From the NCBI GenBank assembly GCA_020216805.1, contig JAIWNN010000065.1, positions 1 to 10,000 of the forward strand: 10,000 bases of DNA, in the 5' to 3' direction. Position 1 is the stretch's first letter. Each line of letters begins with the position of its first letter. This stretch comes from Desulfarculus sp. GTDB taxonomy: Bacteria; Desulfobacterota; Desulfarculia; Desulfarculales; Desulfarculaceae. Both the position numbers and the translations under genes were made by a program. The notes under the pieces are model-generated. The model had not been told where the DNA came from. It saw only the letters and a program-made list of their open reading frames with translations, and did not search any database. Shown piece after piece: positions 1 through 7,080 of the stretch.

Positions 1-90
1 GGCGTGGCCGGAGCCACCATCCTGGGCGATGGACGGGTCAGCCTGATCCTGGACATCCACGGACTGACCAAACTGGCCTTCGCCTCCTAG
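1..90 (+). CDS. cheA: CheA chemotaxis histidine kinase, C-terminal end (partial)
   Basis: Only the last 29 codons are in the window, ending at TAG (88-90). The peptide has the hallmark end of the CheA regulatory (P5, CheW-like) domain: a GATILGDGRVSLILD stretch followed by a short tail. This part of CheA docks CheW and receptors at the inner face of the membrane. The kinase, dimerisation and Hpt domains lie upstream and cannot be judged, so it is unknown whether this is a full five-domain CheA or a short form. It is followed after 32 bases by another gene with Hpt and CheW domains, consistent with one operon. The family call rests on the well-conserved GDG motif and on the che genes downstream. 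A multi-domain CheW-like protein is a less likely alternative. Confidence 0.87.
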   Translation, partial: GVAGATILGDGRVSLILDIHGLTKLAFAS

Positions 91-122
91 ATAAGGAGCG
101 CGCGGTCAATCCATGGGGTGAT

Positions 123-1496
123 ATGGGCGAATTCGACGACATCATTCCCGAGTACCTGACCGAATCCCGCGAGTTGCTCGAAACGGTGGAGGCGGGTTTC
201 CTGGCGCTGGAAAGCGGCACCGCCGACGAGGAAACCGTGCACACGGTCTTCCGGGCCATCCACTCCATCAAGGGTGGGGCCGGTTTTGTCGGCCTGACCA
301 AGATCGAGCGCCTGGCCCACAAAATGGAAGACCTGCTCAACCTGATCCGCAATCACGACCTCAGCCCCACGCCTCCAGTCACTGACGCGCTGCTGCAGTC
401 CTTCGACGTGCTGACCACGCTGTTCGAGCGAGTGGATGAGCACGACGCCATCGACATCGACGGCCCCTTGCGGGCGCTGGTGGCGGCCTTGGAGGCCGGG
501 GTGGACAATGGCCTGCGCTCCCAGGTCCAGCAGGTGGGGTCCAGCCGGCCCGATTCCGGCCTGCCGGATTTCGAGGTCAGCGAGTACACCCTGGCCAACA
601 AGCTCAAGCAAGGCAATGTCTTCTTCATCCGCCTGGCGATGGACCAGATCGAATCCCGGGGCGTCACCCCCATCCAGTTGGTCAACGAGTTGCTCTCCAT
701 GGGCGAAATCCTGGACTGCCGAGTCGACCTGCCGGGGGTGGGCGATCCATCCACCTACGAGGTGCGCCAGGTCTGCTTCAACGTGTTATACGCCACCGTC
801 CTGGAGGCCGACCTGCTGGCCTCCGCCCTCGGCCTGTCCGAGGAAGCGATCCGTTTGTTGTCAGGGGGTGATTTTGGTCTGAAACCGGCCGCGCCCGCCG
901 GCGAGGAGATTCCGGAGCCCAAACCGCTCCCCGCCGCTGCGCCCGCCGCGGTCAGGCCCCCAGCCAAGCCAGCCAGCGCCGAGCCCAGCCCGGCGGCCCC
1001 GCCCCCCGCCCGCCAGGAGGCCACGGCGCCGGAGCCGGCGCCAGCCGTCCAGCCCAGCAAGGGTGGTGAATACCTCACCTTCAACCTGGGTCGCGAGACC
1101 TATGGCGTGGACATCCTCTGCGTGCAGGAAATCATCGGCCTGCCCCGCCTGACCCGGCTGCCGCGCTCTCCGGAGCACGTGCTGGGGGTCATGAACCTGC
1201 GCGGCATGGTGGTTCCGGTTCTGGACATGCGCCAGATGCTCCACCTAGCCCCCCGCGAGGGCGAAGAGCCGGTGGCGGTGGTGCTGATGGTGGGCCAGAA
1301 GATCATGGCCGCGGTGGTGGACGCGGTCAGCGAGGTGGTCCAGATCAAGGAGGAGCAGGTCCAGGACGCGCCCGATTTCGCGGGGCCGGTGCGGCGGGAC
1401 TACGTCAGGGGTTTGTGCCGGCACGAGCGGGAGATGATCATCCTGCTGGAACTGGACCGTCTGTTGATGCCGGAGGCCTTGGGCTATGCCGCCTAA
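123..1496 (+). CDS. Kinase-less CheA-like protein: Hpt, P2-like region, CheW domain
   Basis: A 457-residue protein. Residues 1-125 form a histidine phosphotransfer (Hpt, CheA P1) domain with phospho-acceptor His47 in the motif AIHSIKGGAGF. Residues about 150-247 resemble the P2-like module found between P1 and the kinase core of many proteobacterial CheAs (pattern ...TPIQLVNELLSMGEI...). Residues about 255-313 are a Pro/Ala-rich flexible linker. Residues about 315-455 are a CheW/P5 domain with the conserved NLRG at 358-361. No dimerisation helix and no HATPase (N, G1, G2 boxes) is present, so it cannot phosphorylate itself. It may receive phosphate in trans from the upstream CheA and pass it to receiver proteins while docking in the array through CheW. 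The start is the only in-frame ATG after the cheA stop; the AAGGAG at 93-98 is too far away, so initiation probably uses weak GGGGTG at 115-120 or coupling. Domain calls are firm; the role is inferred. Confidence 0.9.
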   Translation: MGEFDDIIPEYLTESRELLETVEAGFLALESGTADEETVHTVFRAIHSIKGGAGFVGLTKIERLAHKMEDLLNLIRNHDLSPTPPVTDALLQSFDVLTTLFERVDEHDAIDIDGPLRALVAALEAGVDNGLRSQVQQVGSSRPDSGLPDFEVSEYTLANKLKQGNVFFIRLAMDQIESRGVTPIQLVNELLSMGEILDCRVDLPGVGDPSTYEVRQVCFNVLYATVLEADLLASALGLSEEAIRLLSGGDFGLKPAAPAGEEIPEPKPLPAAAPAAVRPPAKPASAEPSPAAPPPARQEATAPEPAPAVQPSKGGEYLTFNLGRETYGVDILCVQEIIGLPRLTRLPRSPEHVLGVMNLRGMVVPVLDMRQMLHLAPREGEEPVAVVLMVGQKIMAAVVDAVSEVVQIKEEQVQDAPDFAGPVRRDYVRGLCRHEREMIILLELDRLLMPEALGYAA

Positions 1497-2367
1497 GAGA
1501 AGCGAAGTTTTCGCCGACCCAACCTCGCCCCCACCCGGCCAACTGACTATCGGCGACGCCGAATTCGACGCCATTCGGCGTCTGGTCAAGAGCAAGACCG
1601 GCATCAGTCTGGGCCTGCACAAGCGCGACCTGGTGGTCAGCCGCCTGGCCCGTCGGTTGCGGATTCTGGGGTTGGCCGATTTCCGGGCCTACGTGGATCT
1701 CCTGGATTCCGACGACGGCACCGAAATGGTGCAGATGATCAACCGCATCACCACCAACAAGACCGACTTCTTCCGCGAGCGGCATCATTTCGATTTTCTG
1801 ACCAAGACCCTTTTGCCGGAGCTGGTGGCCGAGGGCGAGGCCTCCGGCAGGCTGATCCTGCGGGCCTGGTCGGCGGGCTGCTCCTCCGGCGAGGAGCCCT
1901 ACAGCATCGCCATCACCCTGCGCGAGTTCTTCGCCAACCGTCCGGGATGGGACGTGAAGCTGCTGGCCACCGACCTGGACACCAGCATGCTGGAAAAAGC
2001 CAGCCGCGGAGAGTACGAGTCGGCGGCCCTGGAGCCGGTGCCGGGCCCTCTGATCAACAAATACTTCGAGCGGCAAGGGCGGGGCGAGGGGTCGAAATAT
2101 CAGGTCAAGCCCGAGCTACGCTCCCTGATCACATTTCGTAAGTTCAACCTGATGCACCCCGAGTACCCGATCAAGGTGCCGCTGGATTTCGTGTTCTGCC
2201 GCAATGTCTTGATCTATTTCGAGCAGGAGGACAAACTCGACATCCTGCGCAAGTTCCACAAGGTGATCAAGCCCGGCGGGTACATCTTCGTGGGCCACTC
2301 CGAGTCGCTGATGATGGCCAAGGACCTGTTCCGTTACATCGCCACCACCGCCTACCGCAAGCTTTGA
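1486..2367 (+). CDS. cheR: Chemotaxis protein methyltransferase CheR
   Basis: A 293-residue enzyme, the usual CheR size, which methylates glutamates of chemoreceptors using S-adenosylmethionine and opposes CheB. The N-terminal helical domain (about 20-85) leads into the conserved TTNKTDFFRE motif (89-98). The SAM-binding core shows AWSAGCSSGEEPYS (127-140), the acidic ATDLD segment (161-165), the FCRNVLIYF motif (237-245) and the closing VGHSES (269-274). No C-terminal TPR extension or pentapeptide-binding insertion specific to this protein is obvious. The ATG lies inside the end of the preceding gene (11-base overlap) and has a strong GGAGG Shine-Dalgarno at 1472-1476, nine bases upstream, so translation is probably coupled. 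The first 18 residues are Pro-rich and not part of the fold. Confidence 0.97.
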   Translation: MPPKRSEVFADPTSPPPGQLTIGDAEFDAIRRLVKSKTGISLGLHKRDLVVSRLARRLRILGLADFRAYVDLLDSDDGTEMVQMINRITTNKTDFFRERHHFDFLTKTLLPELVAEGEASGRLILRAWSAGCSSGEEPYSIAITLREFFANRPGWDVKLLATDLDTSMLEKASRGEYESAALEPVPGPLINKYFERQGRGEGSKYQVKPELRSLITFRKFNLMHPEYPIKVPLDFVFCRNVLIYFEQEDKLDILRKFHKVIKPGGYIFVGHSESLMMAKDLFRYIATTAYRKL

Positions 2368-2446
2368 ACCGATGCGCGCTAGGCGGCGGCCATGACCTCT
2401 CGTCGGGAGTCGATCAACTCGCCCCCAGGATCCGCCAGGCCCCCAA

Positions 2447-3046
2447 GTGATTGCTGAGGATATGTACAAGCGCTTCCATGCCAAGCTCAACCGGCCCATG
2501 ATCATCATCCAACCAGGTGAATACTATGTCACCAAGGAGGACGAGATCATCGCCACCGTGCTTGGCTCCTGCATCAGCGTCTGCATCAAGGACGAGAAGA
2601 ACAACATCGGCGGCATGAACCATTTCATGCTGCCAGGTGATTTCCGCATGGACGATGTCTTCGGCAGCCAGAGCGCCCGCTACGGCATGTACGCCATGGA
2701 AATGATCATGGGTGACCTGATCAAGCTGGGCGGGGACCGCTCCAACCTAACGGCCAAGGTCTTTGGCGGCGGTCATGTGCTGCACTCCATCAACCCCAAC
2801 GCCGACAGCGTCCCCTCGTCCAACATCCAGTTCATCAAGGCGTTCCTGTCCATGGAGGGCATCCCGATCATCAAGTCGGACGTGGGCGGCCGCCATGGTC
2901 GCAAGGTGATGTACCTGCCGCGTCTGGGCAAGGTTTATGTCAAGGCTTTGATCCCCGAGGCAAACTCCAAGGTCGCCGCCCGCGAGCGCCAATACGAGAC
3001 CAACCTGCGCCGGGAGGTGAAGGAAGAGGACCTGACCCTCTTCTGA
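2447..3046 (+). CDS. cheD: Chemoreceptor glutamine deamidase CheD
   Basis: A 199-residue protein from GTG 2447. CheD converts receptor glutamines to glutamates, making methylation sites, and in some bacteria is held by CheC. The catalytic features are visible: Thr37 and Cys42 in ATVLGSC, then His59 in GGMNHFMLP. The N-terminal PGEYYV motif (23-28) and the FGGGH motif (106-110) also fit the family. The start is uncertain. GTG 2447 has only a weak CAGG at 2436-2439; ATG 2462 (five codons later) has GAGGA directly abutting it, which is too close for a good ribosome site. Either start keeps the whole domain. The C-terminal tail (about 175-199) is charged and family-typical of proteobacterial CheD. 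A gap of 79 bases without a gene separates it from cheR. No CheC or CheX partner is encoded here. Confidence 0.95.
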   Translation: MIAEDMYKRFHAKLNRPMIIIQPGEYYVTKEDEIIATVLGSCISVCIKDEKNNIGGMNHFMLPGDFRMDDVFGSQSARYGMYAMEMIMGDLIKLGGDRSNLTAKVFGGGHVLHSINPNADSVPSSNIQFIKAFLSMEGIPIIKSDVGGRHGRKVMYLPRLGKVYVKALIPEANSKVAARERQYETNLRREVKEEDLTLF

Positions 3047-3250
3047 CCGACCGCCGCCGTGACGCCGGGCTCCGATTCCCCCGACGCCCGACGGCTTGCC
3101 TCCGCGGTCGGATTGACTGCACAATATTGGCAGTGACGATTCTGATACCGTAGGCCGCCGAGGCCGATAAGGCGGTCGCTTCCAAGAGCGGCGGCGCATG
3201 ACCGCCAAGCAATGGCCTGCCTGATCGACATAATCAAGAGCTGGCGAGAC
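3047..3250 (+). other. Intergenic leader between cheD and cheB
   Basis: This 204-base stretch is the longest gap inside the chemosensory cluster and holds no convincing gene. Its first part can fold into nested stems: 3047-3054 with 3104-3111 (8 bp), 3056-3060 with 3091-3095, and 3067-3070 with 3086-3089. No T-run follows, so it is not a standard intrinsic terminator. A short pocket around 3113-3150 is richer in A and T than its surroundings and precedes an exact GCCGATAA at 3163-3170. The interval therefore probably contains an internal promoter for cheB and the genes after it. Confidence 0.4.
3144..3170 (+). promoter_or_regulatory. Candidate sigma-28 (FliA)-type promoter for cheB
   Basis: Bases 3163-3170 read GCCGATAA, identical to the -10 consensus of flagellar sigma-28 promoters (TAAA, 15 bases, GCCGATAA). 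At the right distance, 3144-3147 read GATA, matching TAAA at only two of four positions, so the -35 half is weak. The site lies on the coding strand, 80 bases before the chosen cheB ATG, in the widest gap of the cluster. Short inverted arms (CCGCC 3155-3159, GGCGG 3171-3175) flank the -10. One exact 8-mer can arise by chance, so this is a plausible but unproven promoter. Confidence 0.35.
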
Positions 3251-4339
3251 ATGAGCGCAACAATCAAGGTGCTGGTCATAGACGATTCGGCGATGATCCG
3301 CGAGTTCCTGCGTCAAACTCTGGAGGCCCAGCCCGACATCGAGGTGATCACCGCCTCCGACCCCTATGTCGGCCGCGACAAGTTCATGCGCTACAAGCCT
3401 CAGGTCATCACCCTGGACATCGAAATGCCGCGCATGGACGGTCTCACCTTCTTGCAGAAATTAATGGCGGCCTATCCCACCCCGGTGGTGATGTTCAGCA
3501 GCCTGACCCAGAAAGGGGCCGAAGCCACCATGCGGGCCCTGCAGCTGGGAGCGGTGGATTTTGTGGCCAAGCCGACCCAGAAGCTGGCGGAGATGCTGCC
3601 CAGCCTGGCCCAGGAGATCGTGGAGAAGGTCCGGGCGGCGGCCGGGGCCCGGGTGCGCCGACCGCGGGTCACGGTGGAGTCGCTGGATGTGCCCCAAAAG
3701 GTCGAGATCGACCAGGTGGTGGCCCTGACCAAGTCGCCTCCTCGTCCCGGTGGGCCCATGGTCTTGGTGATGGGGGCCAGCACCGGCGGCACCGTGGCCC
3801 TGGAGCAGGTGCTCTGTCGACTGCCCGCCGATAGCCCGCCCATCGCGGTGGTGCAACACATGCCGGAGCACTTCACCCTGGCCTTCGCCAACCGCTTGAA
3901 CGAACGTTCCCAGATCACCATCGCCGAGGGTTCCGACGGACGCCCCCTGCCCCCGGGGACCTGCCTGATCGCCCCCGGGGGCAAGCACATGCTGCTGGAC
4001 AAAGGTGGCGGCGGCTATCTGGTCCGGGTCAAGGACGGCCCCCCCGTCAACCGCCACAAGCCCTCGGTGGACGTGCTGTTCCGCTCGGCGGTGGCCAGCG
4101 CCGGCCCCAACGCGGTGGCGGTGATCATGACCGGCATGGGCGACGACGGCGCCCGGGGCATGAAGGATCTGCACGACGCGGGCAGCTTCACCGTGGCCCA
4201 GAACGAAGAAACCTGCACCGTCTATGGCATGCCCAAGATGGCGGTGCAAATGGGTGGCGTGGACCGGATCGTCCCCCTGGAGCGCATCGCCCCCCTGATC
4301 GTGGGATTGTGGAACCAAGCCCAGGGTAGGAGCGCCTGA
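3251..4339 (+). CDS. cheB: Chemotaxis response regulator protein-glutamate methylesterase CheB
   Basis: A 362-residue protein with a receiver domain and a C-terminal methylesterase that removes methyl groups from receptors and can deamidate glutamines. Receiver: acidic pair Asp11-Asp12, phospho-acceptor Asp56 (TLDIEMP), Lys107 (VAKP). A Pro/Arg-rich linker (about 130-168) joins it to the esterase. The catalytic triad is complete: Ser177 in GASTGG, His203 in VQHMP and Asp299 in TGMGDDG; the spacing matches Salmonella CheB (Ser164, His190, Asp286). I start at ATG 3251 because MSATIKVLVIDDSA matches the normal CheB N-terminus; an in-frame ATG at 3212 would add 13 residues unlike the family, and neither has a clear Shine-Dalgarno. 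The stop overlaps the next start as TGATG. A candidate promoter lies upstream at 3144-3170. Confidence 0.97.
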   Translation: MSATIKVLVIDDSAMIREFLRQTLEAQPDIEVITASDPYVGRDKFMRYKPQVITLDIEMPRMDGLTFLQKLMAAYPTPVVMFSSLTQKGAEATMRALQLGAVDFVAKPTQKLAEMLPSLAQEIVEKVRAAAGARVRRPRVTVESLDVPQKVEIDQVVALTKSPPRPGGPMVLVMGASTGGTVALEQVLCRLPADSPPIAVVQHMPEHFTLAFANRLNERSQITIAEGSDGRPLPPGTCLIAPGGKHMLLDKGGGGYLVRVKDGPPVNRHKPSVDVLFRSAVASAGPNAVAVIMTGMGDDGARGMKDLHDAGSFTVAQNEETCTVYGMPKMAVQMGGVDRIVPLERIAPLIVGLWNQAQGRSA

Positions 4340-5517
4340 TGCCCCTGGGCCTTGGATCCATGCCCCAAGCGGACCCGGTCATTCTGATCGTGGACGATGC
4401 CAGGCTCAACCGCGAACTCATGCGTTTGCACTTGGCCAAGCATGGCTATCGCTTCCTCTTCGCCCAGAACGGGTTCGAGGCCGTGGAGGCGGTGAGAGCC
4501 CACCCCGAAATCGATCTGATCCTGCTTGATCTGGTGATGCCAGGGATGGACGGATTCGCCTTCCTGCGCTGGCGTCAGGAGCATCGCGACGCCCAGGGCA
4601 TCCCGGTCATCGTCAACAGCTCCCTGGACGACTTCGAGTCCATCGCCCGGGCCCTGACCATGGACTCCTACGATTATTTCACCAAACCTCTGGGCGCCAG
4701 CGACCTGGACGTCGTGCTTCCCCTCAAGATAAAAAACGCCATCAACGCCCGTCGCCTGATGCTGCAAACCCGGCGTCAGAACGAATTGATGCTGCGCGAA
4801 CTGGAGATGGCCGCCCGCTATCAGCAATTCCTGCTGCCGCGCTCGGTGGCCTTCCGGGACCTCAAGGTCAGCTACCTGTTCCAACCCTGTCGGAGCGTGG
4901 GCGGGGACTATTTCGACTTCCTGGAGTTGCCCGGCGGGGATCTGGGTCTGTTGGTGGCCGATGTCTCGGGGCATGGGGTGGCGGCGGCCATGACCGCCTC
5001 CATCGTCAAGGCCCTGTTGCCGGGCTATCTGGAGCGCCTGGCCTCACCGGCCGAGGCCTTCACCAAGCTCAACACCGACCTGCTCCGGCTGACCCAGGAG
5101 GACTCCTTCGTCACCGCCTTCGCCGGGCGCTACACCCCCCGGACCCGCGAACTGACCTGGTCTCTGGCCGGCCATCCCGCGCCGATCTTCCTGCCTCATG
5201 ACGGCCCCGTTGCCTGGCTGGCTCAGGATTCGGTCTTCCTGGGGGTTTTCGAGAACGACCGCCTGCCCGCCGCTTTTTTAGACCACCGCCAGACCGTGCG
5301 GCCAGGAGATCGGCTGATCATTTTCACCGACGGCCTGACCGAGGCGCCAGGGTCCGAAAATGGCGAGCCTTATGGCCTGGAGCGCCTGCTGACTCTGCTG
5401 CAAGACCAGCGCGGGCAGAGCCTGGAAGCGTGGCGGGAAACCATCTGGCAGGACTTGTCCGGTTACACGGCCGGCGAGTTCCCGGACGACGTGGCCTTCA
5501 TCCTGACCGAGTTCTAG
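4339..5517 (+). CDS. Response regulator with PP2C (RsbU/SpoIIE-type) serine phosphatase output
   Basis: A 392-residue two-domain protein. Residues 13-130 are a receiver with Asp19-Asp20, phospho-acceptor Asp64 (LLDLVMPGMDG) and Lys117 (TKPL). Residues about 135-168 form the coiled-coil signalling helix typical of this class, ending in QQFLLP. Residues about 175-392 are a PPM/PP2C phosphatase of the SpoIIE/RsbU type with metal-binding motifs GGDYFDF (188-194), DVSGHG (208-213), TDGLTE (330-335) and the final DDVA (383-386). Such proteins dephosphorylate STAS anti-anti-sigma factors when their receiver is phosphorylated. The start is supported by AGGAG at 4328-4332, six bases before an ATG that overlaps the cheB stop by one base; ATG 4360 is an alternative. 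The position after cheB suggests that CheA or the Hpt protein is its phosphate donor. The substrate is not encoded in the window. Confidence 0.95.
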   Translation: MPLGLGSMPQADPVILIVDDARLNRELMRLHLAKHGYRFLFAQNGFEAVEAVRAHPEIDLILLDLVMPGMDGFAFLRWRQEHRDAQGIPVIVNSSLDDFESIARALTMDSYDYFTKPLGASDLDVVLPLKIKNAINARRLMLQTRRQNELMLRELEMAARYQQFLLPRSVAFRDLKVSYLFQPCRSVGGDYFDFLELPGGDLGLLVADVSGHGVAAAMTASIVKALLPGYLERLASPAEAFTKLNTDLLRLTQEDSFVTAFAGRYTPRTRELTWSLAGHPAPIFLPHDGPVAWLAQDSVFLGVFENDRLPAAFLDHRQTVRPGDRLIIFTDGLTEAPGSENGEPYGLERLLTLLQDQRGQSLEAWRETIWQDLSGYTAGEFPDDVAFILTEF

Positions 5518-5566
5518 AACCGGTCGGCTTGCCGCTGGCGAAGGCCGCAGAGGTGAGGACAGCGCA

Positions 5567-6448
5567 GTGGGCGTGATGGACGGCTTAGACCGACCCCCCA
5601 GCGACCCCAAACGGGCCAAGTTCCGTATCATGGTGGTCGACGACGAAGACCTGGTGCGCGATCTTTTGAGCCGCTACCTGCTCAAGCTGGGGTACGAGGT
5701 GATCCTGGCCGGAGACGGCGCCGAGGCCCTGCGGCTGTATCGCAAGCACGCGGTGGACTTGGTGCTAAGCGACGTGCGGATGCCGCACCTGGACGGCCTG
5801 CAGCTCCTGGTGGCGCTCAAGGACCTCAACCCGCGCCTGCCGGTGGTCATGATCAGCGGCCATGGCGAGGTGGAGACCGTGGTCCGCGCCCTCAAGGCCG
5901 GGGCCGACAACTTCCTGGCCAAGCCCTTGCGCATGGACGTGATGGCCAGGGTGCTGGAACAGTCCTTGGCGGTGGCCTGGTCGGCCCCCCACGGCCTATC
6001 CCAGGGCCTGAAAGTGTTTCAGACCACCCTCATCTCGGCTCCCAGCCGCAAGGAGATGGTGCAGGAAGTGGTCCAGGTGGTGGCCCGGTCCGCGGTTTCC
6101 ACCGGCTATTGCCGGCACGACCTGGACAACAACCTCAAGCTGGCCCTGGTGGAGGGCGTCACCAACGCCATGGAGCATGGCAACCGCTGGGATGAGAGGC
6201 TTTCGGTCACGATCCAGGTGGAGATGACCTCCGACCGGTTGCAGGTGTCCATCGCCGACCAGGGTCCGGGGTTCGACCAAAGCGCCCTGCCCGACCCCAC
6301 CCACGAGGAGAATCTGATCTGCGAACGCGGGCGCGGGGTCTTCCTGATGCGGGCCATCATGGACGAGGTGACCTACACGCCCCCGGGCAACCGCCTGACC
6401 ATGGTCAAGCACAAGCCGGACGTCCCCGTCCCGGACGCCATGCCATGA
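5567..6448 (+). CDS. Response regulator with RsbW-like GHKL kinase output
   Basis: A 293-residue protein. Residues 17-135 are a receiver with Asp25-Asp26, phospho-acceptor Asp69 (LSDVRMP) and Lys119 (AKPL). Residues about 150-285 are a HATPase_c_2 domain of the RsbW/SpoIIAB anti-sigma kinase type: N-box LVEGVTNAMEHGN with Glu196, Asn200 and His204, G1 box ADQGPGF (Asp231), and a glycine-rich G2 loop ERGRGVFLM (253-261). It lacks the dimerisation His of a sensor kinase, so a serine kinase or anti-sigma role fits best. The start is GTG 5567, with GAGG at 5555-5558 eight bases upstream; GTG 5573 and ATG 5576 are less well spaced. A 49-base gap separates it from the phosphatase gene, and its stop overlaps the next start as ATGA. 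Beside the PP2C protein it looks like the opposing half of a partner switch. Target unknown. Confidence 0.92.
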   Translation: MGVMDGLDRPPSDPKRAKFRIMVVDDEDLVRDLLSRYLLKLGYEVILAGDGAEALRLYRKHAVDLVLSDVRMPHLDGLQLLVALKDLNPRLPVVMISGHGEVETVVRALKAGADNFLAKPLRMDVMARVLEQSLAVAWSAPHGLSQGLKVFQTTLISAPSRKEMVQEVVQVVARSAVSTGYCRHDLDNNLKLALVEGVTNAMEHGNRWDERLSVTIQVEMTSDRLQVSIADQGPGFDQSALPDPTHEENLICERGRGVFLMRAIMDEVTYTPPGNRLTMVKHKPDVPVPDAMP

Positions 6449-7080
6449 CCAAGGACCTAACCCCGCGGCACTGCTCGGCCTGCGGCGGAAGATTGGCCCG
6501 GCCCCTGCCCTCCCCCGGCGGTCCGCCCTTGTATTGCACCACCTGCGGCCTGCCGGTTTACCACGACCCCAAGGTGGCGGTGGCCGGGGTGGTGACCGAC
6601 CCCGGGGGCCGGGTCTGGCTCCTGCGACGGGCCCAGCGCGATCAGGCCCATGGACTCTGGATCCTGCCAGGCGGTCACGTGGACCGGGGCGAGGAGCTGA
6701 CCGGGGCGGTGCGGCGCGAGGTGGCCGAGGAGACCGGGCTCCAGACCGAGTTGCAAGGCCTGGTGGGAGTCTATTCCTATCCCGGCAACCCGGTGGTGCT
6801 GATCGTCTACCGGTTGACCAGCCAACCGGGCCAGCCCCGCCCCAGCCGCGAGGCCCTGGAGCTCAGGTCCTTCGCCCCGGCGGACATCCCCTGGGATCGC
6901 CTGGGCTATGTCTCCACCGGCCAGGCCCTGGCCGACGCCCTGGATTTGACTCCCGCAGTCTCCCGGTCCCGCGCCTCGGCTTGCGCCCCGCCCGGCCCTG
7001 GGGTAATAATCCAGCCTGGACGAGCCCCCAGCGAAAAGGACCATCCATGCGACTCGCCCCCCAACGCCTCGACGACCTGA
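6445..7080 (+). CDS. Zinc-ribbon Nudix hydrolase
   Basis: A 211-residue protein. Cys10/Cys13 and Cys31/Cys34 form a CxxC...CxxC zinc ribbon. The Nudix domain (about 43-165) has a perfect Nudix box at 77-99 (G-x5-E-x7-REVAEETGL), which binds divalent metal and cleaves nucleoside diphosphate-linked compounds such as ADP-ribose, NADH or damaged nucleotides. The SQPWPFPxS signature of NADH pyrophosphatase NudC is absent, so the substrate cannot be named. The last 40 or so residues are Pro/Ser-rich, do not belong to the fold, and run 34 bases into hisD; the frame may simply lack an earlier stop. The start overlaps the previous stop (ATGA), suggesting translational coupling to the signalling genes. 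No functional link to chemotaxis is evident. Confidence 0.9.
   Translation: MTKDLTPRHCSACGGRLARPLPSPGGPPLYCTTCGLPVYHDPKVAVAGVVTDPGGRVWLLRRAQRDQAHGLWILPGGHVDRGEELTGAVRREVAEETGLQTELQGLVGVYSYPGNPVVLIVYRLTSQPGQPRPSREALELRSFAPADIPWDRLGYVSTGQALADALDLTPAVSRSRASACAPPGPGVIIQPGRAPSEKDHPCDSPPNASTT
6981..7010 (+). promoter_or_regulatory. Candidate sigma-70-type promoter for hisD
   Basis: An A/T pocket in otherwise GC-rich sequence reads TAATAAT at 7004-7010. AATAAT (7005-7010) matches the -10 consensus at five of six positions, and TTGCGC (6981-6986), 18 bases upstream, carries the TTG of a -35 element. Transcription would begin near 7017, about 30 bases before the hisD ATG. The site lies inside the non-domain tail of the Nudix gene, which would let hisD be expressed separately from the chemosensory cluster. 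This is a consensus match only. Confidence 0.35.

Noticed and set aside
113..121. ATG at 113 as the start of the gene after cheA
   Set aside because: It is out of frame and meets TGA after two codons.
3128..3143. TGGCAG as part of a sigma-54 promoter
   Set aside because: The required GC at the -12 position is missing (TC at 3141-3142), so the spacing rule fails.
3113..3148. TTGACT as a sigma-70 -35 box before cheB
   Set aside because: No acceptable -10 hexamer occurs 16-18 bases downstream.
3212..3250. Earlier ATG for cheB
   Set aside because: Adds 13 residues not seen in CheB and has no Shine-Dalgarno; the receiver begins normally from 3251.
6946..6951. TTGACT as a -35 box for hisD
   Set aside because: More than 50 bases from the TAATAAT element and no closer -10; it is Nudix coding sequence.
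6534..7046. N-terminal extension of hisD in its own frame
   Set aside because: The upstream part is a frame-shifted shadow of the Nudix gene; the ATG at 7047 has a good Shine-Dalgarno and gives normal HisD length.
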